Source: CAWIUB01 sp963839175
Lineage (GTDB): Bacteria > Actinomycetota > Actinomycetes > Mycobacteriales > Jatrophihabitantaceae
Length of the DNA: 64,000 nt
Direction of reading: 5' to 3'
Assembly: GCA_963839175.1 (NCBI GenBank)
Contig: CAWIUB010000052.1
Span: 62,001-126,000, forward strand
Shown one piece after another: positions 54,572 to 63,141 of this stretch. The notes below the pieces were generated by a model, which saw only the letters and a list, made by a program, of their open reading frames with translations, was not told the origin of the DNA and ran no database searches. Each line of letters opens with the position of its first letter. Within the stretch, counting starts at the first letter, position 1. Position numbers and translations under genes: made by a program.

Positions 54572-54889
54572 ATGAATGGACTGAACGTGCCTTCCAAGGT
54601 CAAGGCAGGCAACGGCGCAGAGGTGTCCGCGGAGCGGGAGAAGGTTCGATTCGTCAGCGGCGATGCCGAGGGTGCCGCCTGGCAGTATCCGGGGACCAAC
54701 GGCGGCTGCGTGATCATGGCCGGCGGCTTCGCGGTGACCAAGGAGCCGGGCACCGATCCGTTCGCGAAGCGATTAGACGACGCCGGGTTCGCCGTCCTCG
54801 CCTTCGACTACCGCAGAATCGGGGAGAGCGGAGGGCAGCCGCGCCAGGCCCTGTCCGTCAGGGTCGCCACGGATTCCGGGCTGTCATGA
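54572..54889 (+). pseudogene. Alpha/beta-hydrolase N-terminal fragment
   Basis: 105 aa from ATG 54572 (AAGGAA before it). VRFVSGDAEGAAWQYPGTNG, CVIMAGGFAVTKEPGTDPFA and AGFAVLAFDYRRIGESGGQP are the start of a ~300-aa serine-hydrolase family. It stops after RQALSVRVATDSGLS, before the nucleophile elbow, and overlaps the next hydrolase start by 4 nt. It is a fragment, probably left by a deletion that joined two hydrolase genes. Confidence 0.65.
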
Positions 54890-55737
54890 ACCAGATCGAG
54901 CTGTCCGCCGGGACCATCGAATACCAGGACACCGGCGGTGACGGCCCCACGATCGTGCTGTTGCACGGCCTGCTCATGGACGCCTCGCTGTGGGACGCAG
55001 TCATCGCTGACCTGTCCACCGATTACCGATGCGTGGCACCGACTCTGCCGCTGGGCGCGCATCGTCATGGAATGCACGCCGCCGCCGACCTGACGCCGCC
55101 CGGGACAGCGCGGCTGGTCGCCGAGTTCCTCGACCGCCTCGACCTGCACAACGTGACCCTCATCGGCAATGACACCGGCGGGGCGCTCGTCCAACTGCTC
55201 ATCGCCGACGGCACCGCGCGGGTCGGCCAGGTCGTGCTCGCATCCTGCGACGCTTTCGACAACTTCCCGCCCGGGCTAACGGGCAAGACGCTGGTGCTTA
55301 CTGGCAAGCTCTCACCCGCGATGTTCGGGCTGTTCATGCAGCAACTGCGGCTACGGCCGCTGCGGCGATTGCCGATCGCGTTCGGCTGGCTGACGAAGCG
55401 AGGCGACGCCGCCAGCGCCCGCTGGCTGAAGCCGGTCCTGCAGCAGCGCGCGATCCGCCGCGACACCGTGCGGGTGCTACGCGCGGTCGCGGCAGAGCCG
55501 AACCTCCTGCTCGCCGCCGCAACCCACCTACCCAGCTTCGACCACCCCGCCCTCGTCGTCTGGGCAAGCCAGGACCGCGTGATGCCACCCGACCACGGCC
55601 GACGCCTCGCCGACCTCCTCCCACAAGCACGCCTGGTCGAGATAGCAGACAGCTACACCCTGATCCCCCTCGACCAGCCCACGAGGTTCGCTCAGCTCAT
55701 CCGGGAGTTCACCCCGGCGTCCAACAGAATGCAGTGA
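54886..55737 (+). CDS. Alpha/beta-fold hydrolase (haloalkane dehalogenase-like)
   Basis: A 283-aa protein: LLHGLLMDASLWDAVIADLS for the oxyanion region, nucleophile elbow IGNDTGGALVQLL (Asp nucleophile), and HPALVVWASQDRVMPPDHGR for the acid region. The usual catalytic His position reads DSYTLIPLDQP, with no histidine visible, so activity by the normal triad is uncertain. ATGA overlap with the preceding fragment. Confidence 0.8.
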   Translation: MNQIELSAGTIEYQDTGGDGPTIVLLHGLLMDASLWDAVIADLSTDYRCVAPTLPLGAHRHGMHAAADLTPPGTARLVAEFLDRLDLHNVTLIGNDTGGALVQLLIADGTARVGQVVLASCDAFDNFPPGLTGKTLVLTGKLSPAMFGLFMQQLRLRPLRRLPIAFGWLTKRGDAASARWLKPVLQQRAIRRDTVRVLRAVAAEPNLLLAAATHLPSFDHPALVVWASQDRVMPPDHGRRLADLLPQARLVEIADSYTLIPLDQPTRFAQLIREFTPASNRMQ

Positions 55738-55906
55738 GAGGCTTCGCGCGTCGCGCGACCGTTCGGCACGTGGCGCCAAGCACGCGCCCAATGCCGATGT
55801 GCGTGCGGTGCTACGTACGCTCGTGCTGCCTGTGTCGAATCGGGCTGCCGCCGTTCGTGGAGAAGGTGGAGAGTGGCCGCAGGGGCTACCCCGCAAAGGA
55901 GGAGAC

Positions 55907-56254
55907 ATGACCGAGTACCTCATCGCCTTCAACGACGAGTGGGTACCCGACCACACGGTCGAGGAGCTGCGCGAGAAGTCCAAGGCTGGAAGGGCGTTGG
56001 TGGCAGAGATGAAGGCTGCCGGGGTCTTCATCTTCACCGGCGGCCTCGACGATCCTGCCCCGGTGTTCAGTGTCGATGCGTCGAGCGGCACGCCGCTGTT
56101 CACTGACGGTCCGTTCGTCGAGTCCAAGGAGCACCTCGGCGGCTTCGCCGTCGTGGATGTGGCCGACGAGCCGGCGGCGCGGCTGTGGGCGGGAAAGATC
56201 GCGATGGCCTGCGGTTGGCCGCAGGAGGTGCGACGCTTCCGGGACCGTGCTTGA
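55907..56254 (+). CDS. YciI/DGPF-domain protein
   Basis: A 115-aa protein from ATG 55907 (AAAGGAGGAG just upstream): EYLIAFNDEWVPDHTVEELR, FTGGLDDPAPVFSV and TDGPFVESKEHLGGFAVVDV, the DGPF signature. Such proteins are often encoded beside ECF41-type sigma factors; two lie a few kb downstream. Biochemical function is unknown. Confidence 0.85.
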   Translation: MTEYLIAFNDEWVPDHTVEELREKSKAGRALVAEMKAAGVFIFTGGLDDPAPVFSVDASSGTPLFTDGPFVESKEHLGGFAVVDVADEPAARLWAGKIAMACGWPQEVRRFRDRA

Positions 56255-56307
56255 GCGGGCGAGGAGTGGATCGTGGTGAAAGCTCGCCCGCGGCGATGAG
56301 TGTTTCC

Positions 56308-57516
56308 TCAGACGGTGGCAGGCACGCCTTGCAGCAGCACGGCATGCGGCCGGAGCAGGGCGGTCATGTCGGTCTCGGGTTCGCCGTCCACAACGAGCAG
56401 GTCGGCGTGCTGGCCCGGAGCGAGTCGGCCTTTGCTGGCGCCGACGCCGCATGCCGTTGCGGCCCCTGAGGTCGCCGTGGCCAAGGCCTCGGCCGCAGAA
56501 AGTCCTGCGGCGACCAGCTCGCACACGGCGTGCGGAAGCGTTCCGTGCCGCTTGGCCGGGCCGATGCCGGAGTCGACCCCGGACACCAGGCGCACGCCTG
56601 CGGCGTGCAAACGGCCGACGAAGTCCCGTCTGGCCTGCAGCAGCTGTTGAGCGGTCACGCCTATCCGGTCCATCATCGCCTTGATCGCCGGCGGCGGCTC
56701 GTTCATCAGACGCGGGTCCACGCCGATGGTGGGGCACACCGCGATCCGGCTGCGGGCGAGGGCCGCCAGTGTCTCGTCGCTGACCTGCCCGACGCCGCGG
56801 TCGGTGACACAGCTGCAGTGTTCGATGCCGTCGACACCGACCGCGATCGCCTGCTCCACCGCGGGAGTGCCGTGCGCGTGGGCGGTGACGGGCAGACCAA
56901 CCGCGTGGGCGCGATCCACGATGAGGTGCAGTTCGGTGGTCGTGAACTGGGTGCGCATCACGTCGCTGCCCGGAGTGTTGACACCTCCCGAGGCCATCAC
57001 CTTGACGACGTCCACGCCTCGCTCCACCCGTTCGGCGACGGCCCGGACGATCTCGGCGGTCCCCGAGACTTCCCCACCCAGAAAGTGACAGTGCCCTGCG
57101 ATGCTGGTCAGCGGCGGCCCTGACGCGACGATGGTGGGCTCGCTCGCGAGGGCTGCCGGTTGCCTGCCCCGACGCTGGACAACGCAGAAGCGCCGGTCGC
57201 CCAGGTCCCGCACGGTGGTCACGCCCGCCGAAAGCTGCTCGCGCAGTGCGCGGGTGATGACCTCATCGATCTGCTCGTCGGAGTAGCCGGCCACACGATC
57301 CAACGCCGACACGCCGCTATCGGTGACCAGGTGCGTATGCGCATCGATCAGGCCGGGCAACAGCGTTCCGTCGTAGCTGGTCACTGGACAGTGGTCAGGA
57401 ACCTGAAAACCGTACGGCTCGACGCCGATGATCAAGCCGTCTTCGACGAGGACCGTAGCGCCGGCGCTTCGAAATGCCTCGCCGTCGTAGGCGTGGGTCG
57501 CTCGGATCGCGTGCAC
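56308..57516 (-). CDS. Metal-dependent amidohydrolase (imidazolonepropionase/prolidase-like)
   Basis: A 402-aa protein of the amidohydrolase superfamily: LLPGLIDAHTHLV with the HxH metal site, VVKVMASGG, LPVTAHAHGTPAVEQAI and GVDGIEHCSC for two further histidines, VSGVDSGIG for the catalytic Asp, and GRLAPGQHADLLVVDGEP at the end. The subgroup cleaves Xaa-Pro dipeptides or related cyclic amides; the substrate is unknown. Confidence 0.85.
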   Translation of the reverse strand: MHAIRATHAYDGEAFRSAGATVLVEDGLIIGVEPYGFQVPDHCPVTSYDGTLLPGLIDAHTHLVTDSGVSALDRVAGYSDEQIDEVITRALREQLSAGVTTVRDLGDRRFCVVQRRGRQPAALASEPTIVASGPPLTSIAGHCHFLGGEVSGTAEIVRAVAERVERGVDVVKVMASGGVNTPGSDVMRTQFTTTELHLIVDRAHAVGLPVTAHAHGTPAVEQAIAVGVDGIEHCSCVTDRGVGQVSDETLAALARSRIAVCPTIGVDPRLMNEPPPAIKAMMDRIGVTAQQLLQARRDFVGRLHAAGVRLVSGVDSGIGPAKRHGTLPHAVCELVAAGLSAAEALATATSGAATACGVGASKGRLAPGQHADLLVVDGEPETDMTALLRPHAVLLQGVPATV

Positions 57517-57773
57517 GCCGCCGTCCTACCCGACGGCCGTCGACCACGCAACCTTGTGGGGCAGACCACCCGTCCGCGCTGCGGAAGTCAGCTCGGCCGA
57601 ACGCGCACGCACACCCAGCGGTCTGTCCGCGTCACCATCGAACCCTGGCGTGCCACGCGGATCCGCATACGAGACGTTCCCCGGCGTGACGCCGAGTTCG
57701 TTGAAAGGCTGGCTCGTCACCGCAGCTTCAGCCGGTACGACTGTGCTGGCACTGGCGCAGTCGGCTCATCGAG

Positions 57774-58697
57774 TCAGTCCGCTGGCCGGCGGGCCTGGTT
57801 CGCCTCGCGGGCCACCGCCCAGGCGTCGGCCACCGGGCCCAGGTGCGCGAGCTTGTCGGGGTTGGTCACCGTGCGGATCGTCTGGATCTGCCCGTCGAGG
57901 ATGTCGAGGGTCCAGGTGTTGAGGACCTTGCCGTCCCGGTCGCGGAGGATCGCGCCCGGCTGGCCGTTCATCTCGTGCGGCTCCAGCGTCACGTCGATCC
58001 GGATGAGCCAGGGGAAGATTGAGGCAAGCAACCGGGCCACCTTGTCGGCGCCGGAGATGGCCTTGGCCAGCCGCGGGGCCTTGCCGCCGCTGTCGCCGAC
58101 CAGCTGGACGTCGGCGGCGAGGAGTTTTCTGAGCCCGTCGAGGTCGCCGTCCCGGAACGCGTCGAAGAATCGCGCTGCCAGCTCCTCCCGTTCCCGGTGG
58201 TCTGCCTCGAACCTCGGGCGTCCCGCGTCCATGTGGCGGCGCGCCCGCACCGCGAGCTGGCGGCACGCCGCCTCCGAGCGCCCCACCGCCGACGCGACCT
58301 CGGGGAACCCGAAGGCGAACACCTCGCGCAGCACGAAGACCGCCCGCTCGAGCGGGCTGAGCCGCTCGAGCAGCAACAGGGCCGCCATCGACAGCGAGTC
58401 GGCCAGCTCCGCCGAGTGTTCCGGGTCCTGGTATGGGTCGGTGAGCAGCGGCTCGGGGAACCACGGCCCGACGTATTCCTCCCGCCGGACGCGGGCCGAG
58501 CGCAGCACGTCGATCGAGATCCGGGTGACCACGGCCGAGAGGAACGCCTTGGCCGACGTGGGCTGTGTCGGGGAGGATTGGTAGCGCAGCCAGGTCTCCT
58601 GGACTGCGTCCTCGGCCTCGCTCACGCTGCCCAGGATCCGGTAGGCGATCGAGAACAGCAGCGGCCGCAGCTGTTCGAACTCCTCAACCCGCCTCAC
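57774..58697 (-). CDS. ECF41-type RNA polymerase sigma factor 1
   Basis: A 307-aa protein. Sigma2 (FEQLRPLLFSIAYRILGSVS, EAEDAVQETWLRY) and sigma4 (LLLLERLSPLERAVFVLREV, SEAACRQLAVRARRHM) are joined to a C-terminal SnoaL-like domain ending in NPDKL (279-283), the ECF41 hallmark. The C-terminal domain replaces an anti-sigma factor. GTG 58697 overlaps the epimerase stop by 4 nt, so it is made with that epimerase. Confidence 0.9.
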   Translation of the reverse strand: MRRVEEFEQLRPLLFSIAYRILGSVSEAEDAVQETWLRYQSSPTQPTSAKAFLSAVVTRISIDVLRSARVRREEYVGPWFPEPLLTDPYQDPEHSAELADSLSMAALLLLERLSPLERAVFVLREVFAFGFPEVASAVGRSEAACRQLAVRARRHMDAGRPRFEADHREREELAARFFDAFRDGDLDGLRKLLAADVQLVGDSGGKAPRLAKAISGADKVARLLASIFPWLIRIDVTLEPHEMNGQPGAILRDRDGKVLNTWTLDILDGQIQTIRTVTNPDKLAHLGPVADAWAVAREANQARRPAD

Positions 58698-59626
58698 GCC
58701 AGTGCTTCTTTGAAGCCCTGCCGCCACGACGGATAGCGCAACTGCCAGCCGAGCTCGCGCTTGGCCTTGGCGTTGGAGAAGCCGCGCCCGTCGGTCATCA
58801 TCACCACTGCCACGTCCCCGGCCAGCACCCGGGCGAGCCACTTAGGGACCCGCATCGGCCGTTTCGCCCCCTCGCACGCGGCCAGGTAGGGCAGCCATTC
58901 GCGGGCCGGGGCCGGTTCGTCGTCGACAATGTGGAACACGCCGGTCGCCTTGTGCTCCATGGCCAGGACGGTCGCGCTGGCCGCGTCGTCCAGGTGCACC
59001 CACGAGCTGTAGCCGGTGCCGCCGCCGACGAGCGGGAACTGCCGCTTGCGGATGAGTTCGACCTGGTCGTCGGTGGCGCCCGGCCCGTAGAACGCGCCGT
59101 AGCGCAAGGCGGCGCCACCTGCCTTGACGACCACCTCCTCGAGGTGGCCTACCGCCTCCGCCATCGGTTGCAGCACCGTCCCGGCCAGCGGGTCGAGCGG
59201 GTCCTGCTCGGTCTTCACCCATCCGCCCTCGCGGATGCCGTTGAAGCTGCCGAAACTCTGCGCGACGACGGTCGATACGCCGGTCGCCTCGGCGGCGGCC
59301 AGCAGGTGATCCGTCCCTTCGGTGCGCAGCCGATTGGTGGTCGCGAAAAACCGGTCGAAGTGCTTCATGTTGGGTTTGCCGGCGTGCGCCATGGAAAGCC
59401 CGGTCATCTGGTGCACGATCGCGTCCGGCCCGGCGGCAGCCACCGCCTCGCCGACCGAGGCCGCGTCCAGCCCGTCCATCACGATCGCCTCCGCGCCCAG
59501 CTGCTCCAGCAGGTCGAGCTTGGCCGGACTCGTTGTCGTGGCCGTCACCTGGTGACGCCGGGCCACCAGCTGCGGTATCAGCCGCCGCCCCAGCACCCCG
59601 GTCCCGCCCGCCACGAACACCCGCAT
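58694..59626 (-). CDS. NAD-dependent epimerase/dehydratase, ECF41 partner 1
   Basis: A 310-aa extended SDR: MRVFVAGGTGVLGRRLIPQL, DAIVHQMTGLSMAHAG, LRYGAFYGPGA and SWVHLDDAASATVLAMEH. ATG 59626 (AAAGGG 8 nt upstream) was preferred over 59632. Epimerases, oxidoreductases and carboxymuconolactone decarboxylases are the standard neighbours and targets of ECF41 factors. The substrate is unknown. Confidence 0.85.
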   Translation of the reverse strand: MRVFVAGGTGVLGRRLIPQLVARRHQVTATTTSPAKLDLLEQLGAEAIVMDGLDAASVGEAVAAAGPDAIVHQMTGLSMAHAGKPNMKHFDRFFATTNRLRTEGTDHLLAAAEATGVSTVVAQSFGSFNGIREGGWVKTEQDPLDPLAGTVLQPMAEAVGHLEEVVVKAGGAALRYGAFYGPGATDDQVELIRKRQFPLVGGGTGYSSWVHLDDAASATVLAMEHKATGVFHIVDDEPAPAREWLPYLAACEGAKRPMRVPKWLARVLAGDVAVVMMTDGRGFSNAKAKRELGWQLRYPSWRQGFKEALA

Positions 59627-59670
59627 GACCATCACCCTTTCTGATTCCCGACTCTGTCTCTGCGACCTGA

Positions 59671-59697
59671 GACGAGACAGCCCGGCCGTGTGTGACA
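59671..59697 (-). promoter_or_regulatory. ECF41-type promoter of epimerase 1
   Basis: On the minus strand TGTCACA (59697-59691), 16 bp, then CGTC (59674-59671). This equals the published ECF41 promoter pattern TGTCACA-N16-CGTC. It lies 45 bp upstream of ATG 59626. Confidence 0.85.
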
Positions 59698-60070
59698 TGG
59701 CAGGGACGGCGGTTGGGAGGAGATCGGCTGTCTCGTCTTGCGGGTTGGGGTCATCACCCAGCTGCGCGGCGGCGATTACCAGCCCGGCCAGGTCGGATAA
59801 CCAGGCAGTAGCTGGCCGGTGTCAGCTGGCGGGCATCGGTACGGATACCTCGGCAGCGATCGGTGCGCACCACGGTCTCAAGTGCGTACTTGCCCGGCGG
59901 GGAGGATCGCGTAGTGCCACAGGGAACCCGGGCAAGGATGTACGACCGTGCCTGGCCCGCTGCTAACGGTGCGGGGGCGACGGAGCGGCTGGCGAACTCG
60001 CTCGGACACCACCTCCGCCGCCGCCCGACCTCCACATGACGCCCATCCGCACGTACCGCGGACAGGTTAT
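59698..60070. other. Intergenic region between the two ECF41 modules
   Basis: About 370 bp. A minus-strand frame from ATG 60074 (overlapping the sigma 2 stop) runs to 59754 but encodes a compositionally odd Arg-rich sequence with no recognisable fold, so I did not call it. I see no other feature apart from the promoter directly to the left. Confidence 0.4.
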
Positions 60071-60979
60071 TCATGAGCCGCCGTCCCGCCGCTGAGCCAT
60101 CAGAGCCGGTACGTTGGCCAGCGGACCCAGATGGCGCAACTTGTCGCGGGCGATCACCGAGCGGATCGCCCGCACCACGCCGTCTGCGATCTCGAACTCG
60201 AACACGTTGACAAGGTTGCCTGCGCCGTCGCGCACGACCGCTCCGGGCTGTCCGTTGACCAGGGTCCCTTCGAGTTGGACGCCGGCCACACTGGCGATCT
60301 GTGCCGCCAGGCCGAGGAGCAGGCGCGCGACCTTCTCTCGTCCGACAATCGGCCGTGGCCAATTCGGCGCAACCCCGCCGCTGTCCCCAGTGACGACGAC
60401 GTCGGCGGCGAGCACCTGCTCCAAGGCGCCGAGATCGCCGTCCAAGAGTGCGTTCAGGAATCGGCTGGCGAGTTCGTCGCGCTTGGCTGCGGACGCCTCG
60501 AACCGCGGTCGGTTCTCGCTCACGTGCCGCCGCGCCCGCACCGCCAACTGCCGGGCGTTGGCCTGCGACTTGCCGACGATGCGAGCGATGTCGGCGAACT
60601 CGTAGTCGAAGACGTCGCGCAGCAGGAACACCGCGCGTTCCACCGGCGACAGCCGCTCCAGCACGAGCAGGAACGCCATCGACAGCGAGTCGGCTTCCGC
60701 GGCCGCGCCGGCCGGGTCGTCGCCTGACGTCAGCAACGGCTCGGGCAGCCACTGCCCAACGTAGGTCTCGCGCCGGACCCGCGCCGAACGCAGATAGTCG
60801 ATGCACAACCGCGTCGTCACCGCCGTCAGAAACGCCTTTGGCGAGTCGACGGTCGCCTCGGTGGCGTGGTAGCGCAGGAACGCCTCCTGGACGGTGTCCT
60901 CCGCATCGCCGACGCTGCCGAGCATGCGGTACGCGATCGAGAACAACAGCGGCCGCAGCTCGATGTAGATGTCTGGCAC
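60071..60979 (-). CDS. ECF41-type RNA polymerase sigma factor 2
   Basis: A 302-aa paralogue of the factor at 57774: ELRPLLFSIAYRMLGSVGDA, ERLSPVERAVFLLRDVFDYE and QLAVRARRHVSENRPRFEAS plus the SnoaL-like domain. The NPDKL motif is changed to ARDKL (277-281). That motif affects autoinhibition in characterised ECF41 proteins, so regulation may differ. It starts 7 bp after epimerase 2. Confidence 0.9.
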   Translation of the reverse strand: MPDIYIELRPLLFSIAYRMLGSVGDAEDTVQEAFLRYHATEATVDSPKAFLTAVTTRLCIDYLRSARVRRETYVGQWLPEPLLTSGDDPAGAAAEADSLSMAFLLVLERLSPVERAVFLLRDVFDYEFADIARIVGKSQANARQLAVRARRHVSENRPRFEASAAKRDELASRFLNALLDGDLGALEQVLAADVVVTGDSGGVAPNWPRPIVGREKVARLLLGLAAQIASVAGVQLEGTLVNGQPGAVVRDGAGNLVNVFEFEIADGVVRAIRSVIARDKLRHLGPLANVPALMAQRRDGGS

Positions 60980-60986
60980 GGGCTGA

Positions 60987-61928
60987 TCATCCCCGCGTTG
61001 CCGGAGCGATGTCGGTCAGGCCATGGCGAAAGCCGTCCCGCCAGCTGCTCCAGCGCGGCGTCCAGCCGAGCTCGGTCTTCGCCTTGGCATTGGACGAGCC
61101 GCGGATCTGCGTCAGCATCGACACGCCGACTTCGCCGGCCGCCAGCCGGGCCAGCCACACCGGCAGCCGGAGCGGCGGCTTCGCGCCAACGACCTCGGCC
61201 AGGTACGGAAGCCACTCCGCCACCGGCGCGGGATCGTCGTCGACGATGTTGTAGACACCCGACCCGCGCTCCAGTGCAGCCACGGTGGCCGACGCCGCGT
61301 CGTCGAGGTGGCACCACGACCACACGCCGCCGCCGTCCCCGACCAACGGCATCTTGCGGTGGCGCACCAGCTCGATCATCGGCTCGGCCGCGCCCGGCCC
61401 GTAGAACGAGCCGTACCGCAGTGAGACGCCGCCGGCCTCGGTCACGGCCCGCTCGAGATACGCGATGGCCGCCAGGGTTTCCCGCTGCTTCGTCGGGAGA
61501 CTCGGGTCGAAACCGTCGGCCTCGGTGGCCAGACCGGAACCTGAGCGCGGATTCGTCCAGCCGGTGAAGCTCTGCGCGACGATGCGTCGCACGCCCGCGG
61601 CGCGGGCCGCGGCCAGCAGGTGATCGAGGCCCCTGGTGCGCAGGGCGTTGGTCGTAGCGAACGTCTTGTCGAAGTTGCGCAGGCTCGACATGTCGGCCAG
61701 GGCCGTCATCTGGTGCACGATCGCGTCCGGTTCGGATCGGGCGACCGCCTCACCGAAAGCGGCCGCGTCCAAACCGTCGACAACCAGCGGTTCGGCGCCG
61801 AGGCGGCGCAGCTGATCGACCTTGTTGGGGGTGCGCGTCGTCGCGACCACCTCATGGCCCGCGGCACGCAGTCGGGGAACCAGGCGACGGCCGACCGCAC
61901 CGGTCGCGCCTGCCAGGAAAACTCGCAT
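60987..61928 (-). CDS. NAD-dependent epimerase/dehydratase, ECF41 partner 2
   Basis: A 313-aa extended SDR similar along its length to the protein at 58694: MRVFLAGATGAVGRRLVPRL, DAIVHQMTALADMSS, LRYGSFYGPGA, WSWCHLDDAASATVAAL and NIVDDDPAPVAEWLPYLAEV. ATG 61928 has GGAGG with 5-nt spacing; the adjacent ATG 61931 is too close. Confidence 0.85.
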   Translation of the reverse strand: MRVFLAGATGAVGRRLVPRLRAAGHEVVATTRTPNKVDQLRRLGAEPLVVDGLDAAAFGEAVARSEPDAIVHQMTALADMSSLRNFDKTFATTNALRTRGLDHLLAAARAAGVRRIVAQSFTGWTNPRSGSGLATEADGFDPSLPTKQRETLAAIAYLERAVTEAGGVSLRYGSFYGPGAAEPMIELVRHRKMPLVGDGGGVWSWCHLDDAASATVAALERGSGVYNIVDDDPAPVAEWLPYLAEVVGAKPPLRLPVWLARLAAGEVGVSMLTQIRGSSNAKAKTELGWTPRWSSWRDGFRHGLTDIAPATRG

Positions 61929-61961
61929 CATTGCCTCCTTTGTCGACGGTTCGTTCCCTGA

Positions 61962-61988
61962 GACGAAATGGCCGCACCCCTCGTGACA
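61962..61988 (-). promoter_or_regulatory. ECF41-type promoter of epimerase 2
   Basis: On the minus strand TGTCACG (61988-61982), 16 bp, then CGTC (61965-61962), followed by TCAGG as at epimerase 1. One mismatch from the published TGTCACA element. It lies 34 bp upstream of ATG 61928. Confidence 0.8.
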
Positions 61989-62187
61989 CCTGCCTCGCAG
62001 GTCACATCGATTCGTCGCCGGGTCGACTGGACGCGGTCCCGGCCCGGGGGGGCCAGCGCACGCCGGCGACACGGCAAACAACCGGCAGCGCCTGAACCGG
62101 AAGCAGAACAAAGGCGCGGTCGAATCCGCCTAGTGCCTCAAGGGGTCACGTTCCGGTCAAGGATCCTTCGCTACGACACCGTCGTGC

Positions 62188-63048
62188 TTATCTGACGGCG
62201 TTGAGTGGGACGCGGTCTTGTACGGCCTGGTCGCCGAGCTGTCGGACTCGGTCGGCCGTGGTTGGGTCGGCGGGGAGGAAGACGACGAGGTTCTGTTGGG
62301 TGTCTTCGGCGGTGGCGAGTTTGACGTAGTCCAGGTCAAGGCGTCCGGCGACCGCATGGTTGAAGCGTTTGCGGGAGGGCTGAAATCCCTTGACGGGGTG
62401 CTCTGCCCACAACGTCCGGAACTCAGCACTCGCCTCGTGCAGTGCGTCGACCAGCGCTGTCGCCCGCGGGTCACCGGGATATGTGGCGGTGTTCGCGCGG
62501 AATTGGCCGAGGATCTGTCGCGCTTCGGCGTTCCAGTCGACCAGCAGGCTCCGCGTGGCGGGGTCGGTGAACAGCAGCCAGAGGCTGTTGCGCTCTTCCT
62601 CGGGCCGGAACTCCAGGCCGCCGAGCAACGCCGAGTAGCTGCGGTTCCAGGCCAACAGATCCCACCACGGGCTGATCACGTAGGCGGGGTTCGGGTCGAG
62701 CGTGTCGACCAGACGGCGCAGCGGGTCGGTGACGACCGGGCGGGCGAGGTGTTCGTCGGGCAGGGCGACACCGGCGAGAGTGAACAGGTGTCGACGCTCG
62801 ACGGTGTTCAGGCGTAGTGCGCGGGCGAGGCTGTCGAGGACCTGGCGGCTGACGGAGATGTCGCGGCGCTGTTCCAGCCAGGTGTACCAGGTGTGGCTGA
62901 CCCCGGACAGCTGCGCGACTTCCTCCCGCCGCAGGCCCGGGGTGCGTCGGCGCGGCCCGGGATGCAATCCGATCATGAGCGGGTCCAGGGCCTCGCGTCG
63001 GGTGCGCAGGAAGTCGGCCAGTTCCGCTCGACGAGCCATGCCGGTCAT
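62188..63048 (-). CDS. XRE-family regulator with MmyB-like ligand domain
   Basis: A 286-aa protein from ATG 63048 (AAGGTG upstream). The HTH region is LRREEVAQLSGVSHTWYTWL and RDISVSRQVLDSLARALRLN. It is followed by the MmyB-like domain: DTLDPNPAYVISPWWDLLAW, FTDPATRSLLVDWNAEARQI and HPVKGFQPSRKRFNHAVAGR. Divergent from an MFS transporter, which it probably represses. Confidence 0.88.
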   Translation of the reverse strand: MTGMARRAELADFLRTRREALDPLMIGLHPGPRRRTPGLRREEVAQLSGVSHTWYTWLEQRRDISVSRQVLDSLARALRLNTVERRHLFTLAGVALPDEHLARPVVTDPLRRLVDTLDPNPAYVISPWWDLLAWNRSYSALLGGLEFRPEEERNSLWLLFTDPATRSLLVDWNAEARQILGQFRANTATYPGDPRATALVDALHEASAEFRTLWAEHPVKGFQPSRKRFNHAVAGRLDLDYVKLATAEDTQQNLVVFLPADPTTADRVRQLGDQAVQDRVPLNAVR

Positions 63049-63087
63049 GCAACACCTTCTGGGGAGCCGGAGCCTAGTGCCACGGAC

Positions 63088-63119
63088 ACCAGCATAAACG
63101 CCCCTCTGTACCAGCGTAA
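63088..63119. promoter_or_regulatory. Direct repeats between the XRE and MFS genes
   Basis: ACCAGCATAA (63088-63097) and ACCAGCGTAA (63110-63119) are 22 bp apart, two helical turns, in the 93-bp divergent promoter region. They are a good candidate operator for the XRE regulator. Confidence 0.5.
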
Positions 63120-63141
63120 GAATGAACCACACAGTGGTGAC

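Noticed and set aside
57526..57720. 64-aa minus-strand frame between the amidohydrolase and sigma 1
   Set aside because: No motif, no ribosome binding site, and it abuts other genes without logic; likely chance.
59754..60074. Possible 106-aa gene coupled to the sigma 2 stop
   Set aside because: ATGA overlap is suggestive, but the peptide is Arg-rich, has no recognisable domain and has no conserved-looking segments.
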